Positions 1 through 10,654 of a stretch of 27,241 bases of DNA are shown here, piece by piece. The position numbers and the translations under genes were made by a program. Position 1 is the stretch's first letter. Each line of letters begins with the position of its first letter. This stretch comes from Actinomycetes bacterium (lineage in GTDB: Bacteria; Actinomycetota; Acidimicrobiia; Acidimicrobiales; RAAP-2), in the NCBI GenBank assembly GCA_021784205.1, contig JAJXTB010000020.1, positions 1 through 27,241 of the forward strand, in the 5' to 3' direction. Below the pieces are notes generated by a model. The model worked only from the letters and a program-made list of their open reading frames with translations. It did not search any database and was not told the DNA's origin.

Positions 1-790
1 GACGGACCCCGATGCGCTCGAGGCCGCGATCGCCGCCGCGGCGCCCCAGGTCGTGTACCACCTGGCCGCGATGACCCACGTCGGCGAGTCCTGGGCGCGG
101 CCCGAGGCCTTCACGCGCGTGAACGTCCTAGGCACGAGCAACCTGCTCGAGGCCGCGCGCCGCGCCGCGCCCGAGGCTGTCGTGCTCATCGTGAGCTCGG
201 CCGACGTCTACGGCGTGGTCGACGCCATAGACCTGCCGCTCGACGAGGGCCACGTCACGCGGCCCGCTAGTCCGTACGCCCAGTCCAAGATCGAGGCGGA
301 GCGGGTGGCGCGCGAGGCCGCCCACCGGGGCCAGCGCGTGGTGATCGTGCGGCCCTTCAACCACATCGGGCCGGGACAGGCGCCGACCTTCGTGGTGCCC
401 GCGCTCGCGTCGCGGCTGCTCGAGGCGCGCGACGCGGGCGCGACCAGCGTGCCCGTGGGCGACCTGTCGGCGCGCCGCGACTTCTGCGACGTGCGCGACG
501 TGGTGCGCGCGTACCGGCTGCTCGGCTCCTTCGGCGCAGCGGGCGAGGTCTACAACGTGGCCTCCGGCCACGACGTCGCCATCGCCGACGTGGCGACCTG
601 GCTCGTGGCGCGCATCGCGCCGCACGTCGAGCTCATCCGGTCCGAGGCGCTGCTGCGGCCCGTCGAGGTCCCCGTCTCGCGTGGCAGTTTCGCGAAGCTC
701 CAGCGGGTCACGGGATGGGAGCCGCGAATTGCCCTTCGCGCGTCCCTCGAGGACGTGGTGGCCGAGCTCGAGGCCGGTCGCGCGAGGTAA
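1..790 (+). CDS. rmd: GDP-4-dehydro-6-deoxy-D-mannose reductase-like NAD(P)-dependent sugar epimerase/dehydratase (5' truncated by window)
   Basis: Extended short-chain dehydrogenase acting on nucleotide sugars. The reading frame (codons from base 2) is open from the window edge, so the N-terminal Rossmann glycine motif lies outside; a GTG at 53 is internal, not the start. Visible motifs are VYHLAAMTHVGESW, a VNVLGT helix, the active-site SSADVYG strand, the catalytic YAQSK (YxxxK), then RPFNHIGPGQ and RRDFCDVRDVVRAY. The last two are typical of GDP-mannose dehydratase and GDP-4-keto-6-deoxymannose reductase (Rmd) enzymes, which make GDP-deoxyhexoses for surface glycans. A glycosyltransferase follows 79 bases later on the same strand and manB lies further downstream, which fits a GDP-mannose-derived sugar. 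The Rmd assignment over other epimerases (GalE/RmlB types) is inference from these motifs; the superfamily call is safe. Confidence 0.8.
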   Translation, partial: TDPDALEAAIAAAAPQVVYHLAAMTHVGESWARPEAFTRVNVLGTSNLLEAARRAAPEAVVLIVSSADVYGVVDAIDLPLDEGHVTRPASPYAQSKIEAERVAREAAHRGQRVVIVRPFNHIGPGQAPTFVVPALASRLLEARDAGATSVPVGDLSARRDFCDVRDVVRAYRLLGSFGAAGEVYNVASGHDVAIADVATWLVARIAPHVELIRSEALLRPVEVPVSRGSFAKLQRVTGWEPRIALRASLEDVVAELEAGRAR

Positions 791-853
791 CGAACCTGAT
801 CAAAAGCGGTAACACCCGATGGGTGCGTACCGATTCCGCCGATGTCGGCCAAC

Positions 854-863
854 TAGCCTGGAG
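854..863 (+). promoter_or_regulatory. Candidate -10 box and Shine-Dalgarno for the GT2/membrane protein gene
   Basis: TAGCCT (854-859) matches TANNNT and is followed after 10 bases by the ATG at 870. GGAG (860-863) sits 6 bases before that ATG. Together they favour ATG 870 over an in-frame GTG at 819. No convincing -35 is seen. Confidence 0.4.
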
Positions 864-869
864 TACTTG

Positions 870-3800
870 ATGGATGTTCGTGCACCGGCGGTCGTCGCCG
901 TCGTCGTTACTACGGGCCCCGGCCCGGGCCTCGAGGCCACGCTCGCGTCGCTGGTCGCCCAGGACTACGCCGAGCTCAGCCTGCTCGTCGTGGCCAACGG
1001 CGAGAGCGAGCACGCCGCCGCTCGGGTGGCCGCCGTCGCCCCCGACGCGTTCGTGCGGGTACTCGCCGAGAACCGCGGGTACGCGGCCGCATGCAATGAG
1101 GCGGTGCTCGCGGTCGAGGGCGCGACGTTCTTCCTGTTCTGTCACGACGACGTGCGCCTCGATCCCGACGCGGTGCACCGCCTCGTCGAGGCGGCTTTCC
1201 GCATGAACGCCGGGGTGCTCACGCCCAAGGTCGTCGCCTACGACGACCCGCTGACCCTGCTGCACGTGGGACAGACCTGTGACCGCTTCGGCGTGGTCCA
1301 AGAGCGCGTCGAGCCCGGCGAGATCGACCACGGCCAGCAGGACCTCGAGCGCGACGTCTTCGTGGCGCCCGGCGGGGTCACGTTGATCCGCGCCGACCTC
1401 TTCGTGACGCTGCACGGGTTCGACCCCCTGATCCCGGCGCTCGGCGAGGACCTCGACTTCTGCTGGCGTGCCCAGCTCGCCGGGGCGCGCATCGTGGTCG
1501 CGCCCTCGGCGCGCGTCGCGCATCGCCAGACGATCGCGAGTGGGGAGCGAGCAATCACCGCGGCCGGGACGCGCAAGGCCAGCCGTCAGGACTTGCAGCG
1601 GCGACACCGACTGCTCGTCGTCGCCACGGGCTGGGGGCGCTGGACGGCTCTGAGCACGCTCGCCATGCTCCTCGTGCTCGACGTCGTCGAGCTGGTGGTC
1701 GCCATCGCGGGCCGTGACGGCGACCGCGCCGGCGCCATCCTGGGCTCGTGGCGCTGGCTGCTCGGCCACCGGCGACTGGTTCGCGAGCGCCGGCGCCACC
1801 GGCGAGCCTTCACCGTGCTGACCGACGACGAGCTGCGGCGACTCCAGGTCGGGGGCGCCACGCGCTTGCGCAAGTTCATCGCGACCCTGCTGCGCGACGG
1901 GCTGGACCGCGCCCGCGGGATCCTGCCACCCGACGAGCCCCCGGCCGAGCCCGACATCGACGCGGGCGTCGGCTTCGCCGCGGCCTTCGCCGAGGTCGAC
2001 GCCTTCGACGACATCCCCGAGCGACCGGACTTCGCCGTGAGCCGGCCGTCGCGGTTCCTCACCAGCTTCCGCGCCCAGGCGTTCGCGATCGCCCTCGTCG
2101 CCGTGCTCTGGCTGATCGGCTCGCGCAACCTCGTCGCCATGCACCTGCCGCTCATCGGGCGGCTCGCTCCGCTCGACTCGTGGTGGTCGACCTGGCGGCA
2201 CTTCTTCGCGTCGTGGTCGCCCAATGGTCTGGGCACGGGCACGCCCGGCATGCCCGGCTACGGCGTCTTGGCCTTTGCGGGCACCTTCGTGCTCGGCCGG
2301 ATGGGCGTGCTGCCGCGCGTCGCGCTGATCTTCGCCGTGCCGGTGGGCGCCTTCGGCGTGGGCCGGCTCCTGCGGGGCCGGGTGTCGAACCGCGCGAGGC
2401 TGGTCGCAGTGCTCGCCTACGTGGCCGCGCCGATTGCCCTGAACATGATCAGCCAGGGTCGCATCGACGTGCTGATGGTGAGCGCCGGCCTGCCCTTCGT
2501 GACGCGGCGGCTGTTCGAGCTGCTCGGTGTCCCGGGATTCCGCGACGTCGCGTACCCGCCCGCCGTGCCCTTCGGGAACCGCGGCTGGCCCGCGACCCGC
2601 TCGGGTCAGCGGATGGTCGTCGTCATGGAGACCGCCATCTTGAGCGCGTTGGCGCCAGCGACGATCGTGGCCGTCGTACTCGTCGTGCTCGGCGTCGTGA
2701 TCGCCCGGTGGTTCGAGCCCGACGCGGGTCAGGGTCACCCGTGGCGACTGCTCGGAGCGGTGCTCGGCGGCGTCGCGGTCTTCCTCGCCCCCATGACCGT
2801 GGACGTGGCGCTGGCCGGACGCCGAGCCCTCGAGGTCTTCGGGCTCGAGCGGGGCCCCTGGTCCGCGCCGTCGCTCGCCATGCTCGCCCGGGGCGCCGAC
2901 GGCGGGTTCGGCGCTTCCTGGTGGGGATGGCTCCTACCCGGCGCGGCGGTCATCGGGCTCCTGCTCACCCGGGGCGATCGGCGCGTCATCGCCGGCAAGA
3001 TGGCGACCATCGCCACGCTCGCGTTGGTGCTCGCGTCCCTGGTCGCGCGCCACTGGCTCGGGGCCTTCGCCCCCGACATCGACGTGATCCTGACGCTCTA
3101 CGCGATCGCGATCGCCGCACTCGTCGGGCTGGGCGTGGCCGCACTCGAGTCAGACCTTCGCCAGGCCGGCTTCGGGTGGCGCCAGAGCGCCGCCGCGCTC
3201 TTTGTCGTGGCGATCGTGATCTCGGCCATCCCGCTGCTCGGTGACTTCGCGAGCGGTCGGTTCAACCTGCCCGTGACGAGCGTCGCTGAGTCCATGAGCG
3301 CGGCCGAGCCAGTGAGTGCCGGTGGCTATCGGATCCTGTGGCTCGGCGACCCATCGGTGCTGCCGATCGCGGGCTGGTCGGTGGCGCCGGGCCTCGCCGC
3401 GGCGACCTCGACCAATGGCCTGCCCGGCGGCTCGACCCTCTTCGCGCCACCGGACTCGGGAACCTCGGACGTCCTGCTCGAGGACATCAACCTCGCCCTC
3501 CTGGGTCGCACCGTGCACCTGGGCTCGCTGCTCGCCCAGGCCGGTGTCGCGACGGTCGTGGTGATGAACGCGCCGACCCCCGACTACGCCGGCGCCCAGG
3601 ACGTGCCCACGCGTCCCGTGCCCGCCGCACTGGACGCCACGCTGGCGCGCCAGACCGACCTCGCCCTGCAGCTGCAGTCGCGCTCGGTGACGATCTACGC
3701 CAACGCCGACTTCCACGGACTGCTCGCCCAGTCGTCGCGCACGACGCCGACGGGCTGGACGCCACTGACGGGCAACACCTTCGGGACCGGTCCGGTCACC

Positions 3801-4103
3801 TCGGGGGCGACGGTCGTGGCCGGGCTGGCCCCGGCGAGCGCCTTCGCCCTTGACGTCAACGGGGCCGCCGCGACGCGGCGCACCGCCTTCGGCTGGGCGC
3901 CGACCTACCTCGTCAATCACTATTCGGGCCCGGTCACCGCCCAGCTCGTGCTGCACCAGTTCCCCCTCAATGGACTGCTCGCGCTGTTCACCCTGGGGCT
4001 CTGGGCCATCGTCTGGCTCGGCATCGGATCGGTCCAGCGGATCGAATGGCTCTTCGCGCGCCGTCGGCGGACGGTGCGCGCGGTGCACGAGGACCGGTCG
4101 TGA
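870..4103 (+). CDS. GT2 family glycosyltransferase fused to a large polytopic membrane domain
   Basis: Protein of 1077 residues. Residues 6-250 form a GT-A family 2 domain: nucleotide-binding strand with VVANGESE (40-47), ENRGYAAACNEA (67-78), the metal-binding HDDV (92-95) and the acceptor-side GEDLDFCWR (192-200). A hydrophobic hairpin (about 255-280) and a basic linker follow; then, from about residue 400, comes a long series of membrane segments with a large extracytoplasmic region and a final helix followed by a basic tail. The enzyme probably transfers a sugar on the cytoplasmic face, the membrane part serving export or further transfer of a lipid-linked intermediate; the acceptor is unknown. 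The start is ATG 870, which has GGAG at 860-863. The next gene starts in its stop codon (GTGA), so they are translationally coupled. I recall similar actinobacterial proteins beside a DUF5719 gene and manB, matching this layout. Confidence 0.82.
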   Translation: MDVRAPAVVAVVVTTGPGPGLEATLASLVAQDYAELSLLVVANGESEHAAARVAAVAPDAFVRVLAENRGYAAACNEAVLAVEGATFFLFCHDDVRLDPDAVHRLVEAAFRMNAGVLTPKVVAYDDPLTLLHVGQTCDRFGVVQERVEPGEIDHGQQDLERDVFVAPGGVTLIRADLFVTLHGFDPLIPALGEDLDFCWRAQLAGARIVVAPSARVAHRQTIASGERAITAAGTRKASRQDLQRRHRLLVVATGWGRWTALSTLAMLLVLDVVELVVAIAGRDGDRAGAILGSWRWLLGHRRLVRERRRHRRAFTVLTDDELRRLQVGGATRLRKFIATLLRDGLDRARGILPPDEPPAEPDIDAGVGFAAAFAEVDAFDDIPERPDFAVSRPSRFLTSFRAQAFAIALVAVLWLIGSRNLVAMHLPLIGRLAPLDSWWSTWRHFFASWSPNGLGTGTPGMPGYGVLAFAGTFVLGRMGVLPRVALIFAVPVGAFGVGRLLRGRVSNRARLVAVLAYVAAPIALNMISQGRIDVLMVSAGLPFVTRRLFELLGVPGFRDVAYPPAVPFGNRGWPATRSGQRMVVVMETAILSALAPATIVAVVLVVLGVVIARWFEPDAGQGHPWRLLGAVLGGVAVFLAPMTVDVALAGRRALEVFGLERGPWSAPSLAMLARGADGGFGASWWGWLLPGAAVIGLLLTRGDRRVIAGKMATIATLALVLASLVARHWLGAFAPDIDVILTLYAIAIAALVGLGVAALESDLRQAGFGWRQSAAALFVVAIVISAIPLLGDFASGRFNLPVTSVAESMSAAEPVSAGGYRILWLGDPSVLPIAGWSVAPGLAAATSTNGLPGGSTLFAPPDSGTSDVLLEDINLALLGRTVHLGSLLAQAGVATVVVMNAPTPDYAGAQDVPTRPVPAALDATLARQTDLALQLQSRSVTIYANADFHGLLAQSSRTTPTGWTPLTGNTFGTGPVTSGATVVAGLAPASAFALDVNGAAATRRTAFGWAPTYLVNHYSGPVTAQLVLHQFPLNGLLALFTLGLWAIVWLGIGSVQRIEWLFARRRRTVRAVHEDRS

Positions 4104-5413
4104 GTCGCCGACCCCTCGTCCTCGCCCTCGCGGTCGTGATCGCCGCGACGGCCGCCGCGACGAGCTCGCTGCACGCGTCCAATCCGACCGAGTCCGCCGC
4201 GAGCCTCTCCACGGGACCGGTCGAATCCACTGCCCTCTACTGCGCCGGGCTCGGGGCGTCGGGCTCGCCCGCCGGCCATGTCGTCGTGCTCAACACCGCC
4301 GACCACGCTCGTGACGTCGCCGTCGAGGTCGACACCGACACCGGCGCCAGGTCGATGAGCCACCTGCGGATCGCGGCGCACGCCTCGGCCTCGGTGGCGA
4401 CGCCGGCCGCCGGCCACTGGTTCGGTGTGTCGCTCGTCGTCAACGGCCGCGGCGTGGTCGCCGACGAGCTCAACGCCGCCGGCACCGCCCAGACCCCGTG
4501 CCTCGACGCGGGAACCACCAACTGGTTCGCGAGTGGCCTTGACACCAAGGTCGGCTCGAAGGCCTACCTCGTGCTCTACAACCCGTCGTCCACCGCCGCC
4601 GTCGTGAACGTCACCGTCGAGACCGCGGCGGGCTTCTCGGCGCCGGCGCCCTACCAGGGCGTGGCGATCGCGGCGCACCGGGTCGTCGCCCTCGACCTCG
4701 GGGTCCGCGTCGTGGACCAGGCGAACGTGGGGGTGCACGTGCGCGTCATCCGCGGCGGGGTGGTGACCACCGCGGTCCAGCAGTCCGGGACGTTCACCTC
4801 CTTCAACGCGGGCTCGGCCTCGCTCGGACGGACGTGGTGGTTCCCGCGCGTGACCACGGTGAGCGGCTCCTTCGCCCAGCTCTACCTCACCAATCCCTCC
4901 GACGCGAGCGCGTCGGTCACGGCGACGATCGGGCTCGCGCCCTTCACCGTGGCCCCCCAGCAGGTCACCGTGGCGCCCTTCTCGACTGGTTCGATCCTGA
5001 TCACGCCCAACTCCGCGGTGCCCGCCCACGGCTACGCCACGGTGCGGCTGCGCTCGAGCGTGCCGATCGCGGCGAGCCTGGCGACGGGCACGCTGAGCGG
5101 GGTGTCGCTTTCGGTGCCGGCCACGCCGTCCAATCTCTACCTCGTCAGTGACTTCTCGGGCCACGGCTTCGACGCGCTGAGCGCCACCAACGTCGGTTCT
5201 CGGCCGCTGGCGGTGACCGTGACGGTGCTCGGGACGATCGCGACGAGCCGAGTGGTGACGGTCGCGCCGGGCGCGACGGTCGACCTGCGCGGCCGCGACG
5301 GCCTGCCCACGACCTTGCGCGGACGCTCGTTCCTGATCGCCGCCGACCGGCCCGACCTCATCGTGGTGACGACGCTGCCAACGACCCCGGCGGGGATCGT
5401 CGTGGTGTCCGCG

Positions 5414-5428
<15 letters not shown>
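4100..5428 (+). CDS. Secreted beta-rich protein, DUF5719-like
   Basis: Predicted 442-residue exported protein. The GTG start at 4100 overlaps the upstream TGA as GTGA. The N-terminus (Arg-Arg followed by a hydrophobic run ending in Ala residues near position 25) reads as a signal peptide or anchor. The rest is rich in Val, Thr, Ala, Gly and Ser with repeated short beta-strand patterns (for example LYNPSSTAAVVNVTVE and LYLTNPSDASASVTATIG), suggesting a repeated immunoglobulin-like fold rather than an enzyme; no catalytic motif is visible. Its place directly after a GT2/membrane fusion, with manB nearby, matches the actinobacterial DUF5719 genes I remember. It may act in envelope glycan assembly, but function is unknown. 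The 3' end overlaps ftsH on the other strand by 15 bases. Confidence 0.72.
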
Positions 5429-7432
<2,004 letters not shown>

Positions 7433-7435
7433 TCC

Positions 7436-7441
7436 AATCTA
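7436..7441 (-). promoter_or_regulatory. Candidate leaderless -10 box for ftsH
   Basis: Minus-strand TAGATT ends 3 bases before ATG 7432 and 6 bases before GTG 7429. The 6-base gap matches the spacing at the other candidate leaderless starts in this window. Confidence 0.45.
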
Positions 7442-7491
7442 GAGGTCTACGTGCGACACGAGGCCCGCACGGGGCCAATCGGGTGACGCGT

Positions 7492-7497
7492 TAGCGT
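7492..7497 (+). promoter_or_regulatory. Candidate leaderless -10 box for the CPBP protease gene
   Basis: TAGCGT ends 8 bases before GTG 7506. No Shine-Dalgarno sequence fits in the 8 bases GAGGGGCCT-like interval in the usual position. The 73-base gap between ftsH and this gene therefore seems to carry two divergent start-proximal -10 boxes. Confidence 0.45.
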
Positions 7498-7505
7498 AGG
7501 GGCCT

Positions 7506-8246
7506 GTGGACAACGCGCCCGACGTCGATCGATCGGTGCGGCCCGGCGCCGTGCTCGTCGCGGCCGTTGCGGGGTTCGTCATCGGCGAATTGTTCGCCTC
7601 GGCGCTGGTGGGCACGGCGGCGACGCTCGCGCACTATCCCGGTGGCTTCGCCGGCCTCGCCGCTGCCCGTGAAAATCCCTGGTGGGCGAGTTCACTGAGT
7701 CTCGTCGGTCTCTGGGTCGGCTTCATCGTGGCCATCGTGGCTGCGACACGCGTGGGTGGGCTGCGGCCGTGGCCCCACCAGTGGCGCTTCACTTTGGGGG
7801 ACCTCTGGTTCGTGGCGCTCGGCGTCGGGGCCCAGATCGTCGTGGGGGTGCTCTATCGGCCCTTCCATCTCCGGCACCTGAACGCACCCGTCGACAAGCT
7901 CTTCGGCGCCGCCCACGGCGCCGGCTTCGTGCTCCTCGTGGTCCTTACGACCTTCGGCGCGCCCATCGTCGAGGAGTGGTTCTTCCGCGGCGTCGTGTTT
8001 CGCGGCATCGCCGCGCTCGCCACGCCGCGCTCGCCGCGCCTGGCCGTCGCCATCGCGGTCGTGCTGAGCGCCCTGATCTTTGCTGGCGTGCACGGCGAGG
8101 CCCGCCAGTTCGCCGGGCTCGCCGGACTCGGCGTCGTGCTCGCCATCGTGGCGTGGCGCACCAAGCGGCTGTTGCCGAGCACGCTGACTCACGTGTCCTT
8201 TAACGCGGTCGCGATGGCGTCGGTCATCGCGCATCGGGTGCACTGA
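7506..8246 (+). CDS. CPBP family (CAAX/ABI type) intramembrane metalloprotease
   Basis: Polytopic membrane protein of 246 residues with all three motifs of the CPBP/Abi family (Pfam PF02517, from memory): EEWFFRG with E156, E157 and R161; H196 in FAGVHGE; and HVSFN with H229 and N233. These form the glutamate/histidine active site inside the membrane. Hydrophobic segments lie at about 14-40, 62-82, 100-117, 138-155, 180-196 and 203-216. Bacterial members include prenyl-protein protease relatives, bacteriocin self-immunity proteins and regulators; the substrate here cannot be read. GTG start at 7506, preceded by a -10-like TAGCGT. The stop overlaps the start of the next gene by one base (TGATG), so the two are probably co-transcribed. 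Confidence 0.88.
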   Translation: MDNAPDVDRSVRPGAVLVAAVAGFVIGELFASALVGTAATLAHYPGGFAGLAAARENPWWASSLSLVGLWVGFIVAIVAATRVGGLRPWPHQWRFTLGDLWFVALGVGAQIVVGVLYRPFHLRHLNAPVDKLFGAAHGAGFVLLVVLTTFGAPIVEEWFFRGVVFRGIAALATPRSPRLAVAIAVVLSALIFAGVHGEARQFAGLAGLGVVLAIVAWRTKRLLPSTLTHVSFNAVAMASVIAHRVH

Positions 8247-10651
8247 TGCGCCGGTCCACGGGAGCGTGGCTCGACGCCTTCGTCATCGGGTCGGTGATCG
8301 CGGTCACGCTGTGGTCGCTACACCCGAACCTCGTCTTCTCGACGAGCACCATCACCGGCGGTGACACCGGTGCGCACCTCGCGCTGCCGGCCTACCTGCG
8401 AAGCATCGGCAACCCGTTCGACCTGACACCGTGGTACCCGGGCTGGTTCGCCGGGATGCCCGCGTACACGTACTACTTCATCCTGCCCGACCTGCTGGCG
8501 ACGCTCGCGAGCTACGTGATCAACGCGGCGCTCGCCTTCAAGCTGGCGACAATCCTCGGCTCGGTGCTCATGCCGATCGGCGCCTACCTGCTCGGGCGAC
8601 TGATGCGCGCGCCGCGGCCCATCCCCGCCGCCCTGGCCGCGGCGACCCTGCCCTTCCTCTTTGACGCGTCCTTCACCATCGACGGGGGGAACCTCTTCTC
8701 GACGATGGCCGGCGAGTACGCGTTCTCGCTGTCCCTGGCGCTCGCGCTTCTGACCATCGGGCTCTTCGCGCGCGGCATGCGCACCGGGCGCGGCTACTGG
8801 TCGGCGGCCATCGGCCTCGCCCTGACGCTCTTTGCGCACGTGCTGCCGTTCTTCTTCGTGGTCGGGGTCGTCGGGGTGCTACTCGTCTTTGAGATCCTGG
8901 CGCGCCACGGCTGGGGTGATCGTCGCGATCCCGTCGTGCCCGGCGACGCGGCACGGCCGTTCCGCTTCGCCCTGGGCGCTGGCCTGTTGACGGCGGGACT
9001 CGGCGCGTGGTGGCTCCTGCCGTTCGGGTTCAGCCAGCAGCTCACCAACTCGATGGGCTACACGAACGACAACGTCTCGAACCTGCACGCCATCTTCACG
9101 ACGCTGGGCTGGTACACCTCGACCGGCGCCGCCGCGGGGGACCGGTGGGTGATCGCGATGGCCGCCGCCGCAGTGATCCTCGCCTTCATCGTGCGCGACT
9201 ACCTGGGCATGGTGCTCGCCACGGTCACCGTGGTGACCCTCGCGGCCTTCGTTGCCGACCCCCAGGGCGTCATCTGGAACGAGCGTCTCGTGCCCTTCTG
9301 GTTCATCGCCATCCACCTCGCCGCCGGCTGGCTCGTCGGCTACCCACTGGCGCGGTGGTCCGAGCACGTGCGACTCGAGGGCCAGTACGCGACCGCCGAC
9401 GTGGGCCAGGGACCCGCCGTCGAGAGGCCGCAACCGGCCGACGCGGCGACGGGCGCGACTGACGTGACACCGATCGAGACGACGCCCGCCGCCACTATCC
9501 CCGTGCTTCAGCGAGACGACGACGCGGTGCGCGCGCATCGCGCTCGGCGCGCGCTCGTCGCCACGGTGCTCGTGGGTCTGGCCGGGCTCGCGTCGACGGT
9601 TCCCGGGCTCATCCCCGCGTCGGCCTCGGCCCTCGGCCTCTCGACGAGCGGCAACCAGGTCTCGAGCTGGGCGGCGTGGAACTACTCGGGTTACCAGGGC
9701 AAGCCAGCGTGGCCCGAATACCACGACCTCATGACGACGATGGCGCGCGTCGGGGCCCGATACGGCTGTGGCCGGGCCATGTGGGAGTACTCGCCCAGTG
9801 AGAATCGCTTCGGGACGACCATGGCGTTGATGCTCCTGCCGTACTGGACGAACAACTGCATCGACTCGATGGAGGGGCTCTTCTTTGAATCCTCGGCGAC
9901 CACGCCGTACCACTTCCTCGACCAGGCCGAGCTGAGCAGCCAGCCAAGTAACCCGCAGGTCGGTCTGCCCTACGGCCCGCTCAACATCGCCGAGGGCGTG
10001 ACGCACCTGCAGATGCTCGGGGTTCGCTACTACATCGCCTTCTCGCCCCTGGCCGTCGCCGAGGCCAACGGCGACCGCGAGCTGCACCTGGTCGCCCAGA
10101 CCCGCGCCTGGCCGTCGCCCGGGGTTCGCTGGCGCATCTACCGTATCGACTCGAGCCCGCTGGTCCAGGGACTCACCACCGATCCCAACGTCGTCGCCGG
10201 CCTCGCGAGCCGCGTCGCGTGGCTCAGGGCGAACACGAAGTGGTGGCTCGACCCGGCGAAGTGGTCGGTGCTCGCCGCGGCGAGCGGTCCGTCCTCGTGG
10301 CCGCGCGTGTCCTCGATCAACGACCTGCACGGCAGCGTCCACCTAGCCCACGAGACGGTGACCCACGTCGTCGTCGGCCTGCAACGCCTCTCGTTCCACG
10401 TCGACCGGTTGGGTGTGCCCACCCTCGTGAAGGTCTCGTTCTACCCCCGCTGGCACGCGGTCGGGGCCACGGGACCCTTCCGGGTGAGCCCGAACCTTAT
10501 GGTGGTCGTGCCCACCAGCCACGAGGTCACGCTGAGCTACGGGTCCACGCCGGCGACCACCATTGGCAACTGGGTGACCGACGTCACAGTCGGGCTCGGC
10601 ATCGTCGTCGCGTGGTTCGCTCGCCGGAGGCGTCGACGGTCCCGGGGGTAG
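8246..10651 (+). CDS. Large polytopic membrane protein, 6-pyruvoyl-tetrahydropterin synthase-related / GT-C-like
   Basis: Protein of 801 residues. A first membrane helix is followed by an extracytoplasmic loop with GGDTGAH, the position where GT-C glycosyltransferases carry an acidic motif. About ten further hydrophobic segments follow; a hydrophilic, probably cytoplasmic insertion lies around residues 370-425, then a membrane segment at about 430-455, a large extracytoplasmic domain (about 460-770) and a last helix followed by a basic tail. This resembles the actinobacterial membrane proteins annotated as PTPS-related (Pfam PF10131, from memory); despite that name they are not pterin enzymes. 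The final domain has FYPRWHAVGATGPFRVSPNLM, a pattern like the tail of YfhO-type proteins. Role is probably transfer or export of a lipid-linked glycan. Starts inside the upstream stop and ends 1 base before the manB ATG, so it belongs to an operon. Confidence 0.75.
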   Translation: MRRSTGAWLDAFVIGSVIAVTLWSLHPNLVFSTSTITGGDTGAHLALPAYLRSIGNPFDLTPWYPGWFAGMPAYTYYFILPDLLATLASYVINAALAFKLATILGSVLMPIGAYLLGRLMRAPRPIPAALAAATLPFLFDASFTIDGGNLFSTMAGEYAFSLSLALALLTIGLFARGMRTGRGYWSAAIGLALTLFAHVLPFFFVVGVVGVLLVFEILARHGWGDRRDPVVPGDAARPFRFALGAGLLTAGLGAWWLLPFGFSQQLTNSMGYTNDNVSNLHAIFTTLGWYTSTGAAAGDRWVIAMAAAAVILAFIVRDYLGMVLATVTVVTLAAFVADPQGVIWNERLVPFWFIAIHLAAGWLVGYPLARWSEHVRLEGQYATADVGQGPAVERPQPADAATGATDVTPIETTPAATIPVLQRDDDAVRAHRARRALVATVLVGLAGLASTVPGLIPASASALGLSTSGNQVSSWAAWNYSGYQGKPAWPEYHDLMTTMARVGARYGCGRAMWEYSPSENRFGTTMALMLLPYWTNNCIDSMEGLFFESSATTPYHFLDQAELSSQPSNPQVGLPYGPLNIAEGVTHLQMLGVRYYIAFSPLAVAEANGDRELHLVAQTRAWPSPGVRWRIYRIDSSPLVQGLTTDPNVVAGLASRVAWLRANTKWWLDPAKWSVLAAASGPSSWPRVSSINDLHGSVHLAHETVTHVVVGLQRLSFHVDRLGVPTLVKVSFYPRWHAVGATGPFRVSPNLMVVVPTSHEVTLSYGSTPATTIGNWVTDVTVGLGIVVAWFARRRRRRSRG

Positions 10652-10654
10652 CAT
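10649..10654 (+). promoter_or_regulatory. Possible internal -10 box at the manB start
   Basis: TAGCAT straddles the upstream stop codon and lies 7 bases before an in-frame GTG (10662, codon 4 of manB). It could drive a separate leaderless manB message. A G-run at 10643-10648 is the alternative ribosome-binding signal for ATG 10653. Weak evidence. Confidence 0.25.

Noticed and set aside
813..825. CACCC-GAT-GGGTG hairpin after the rmd-like gene as a terminator
   Set aside because: A 5-bp stem without a following T-run; too weak to call.
708..2738. Long open frame on the minus strand opposite the GT2/membrane gene
   Set aside because: High GC leaves long open frames on the antisense strand. 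The translation is Arg/His/Asp/Gln rich with no domain, while the plus-strand product has clear motifs.
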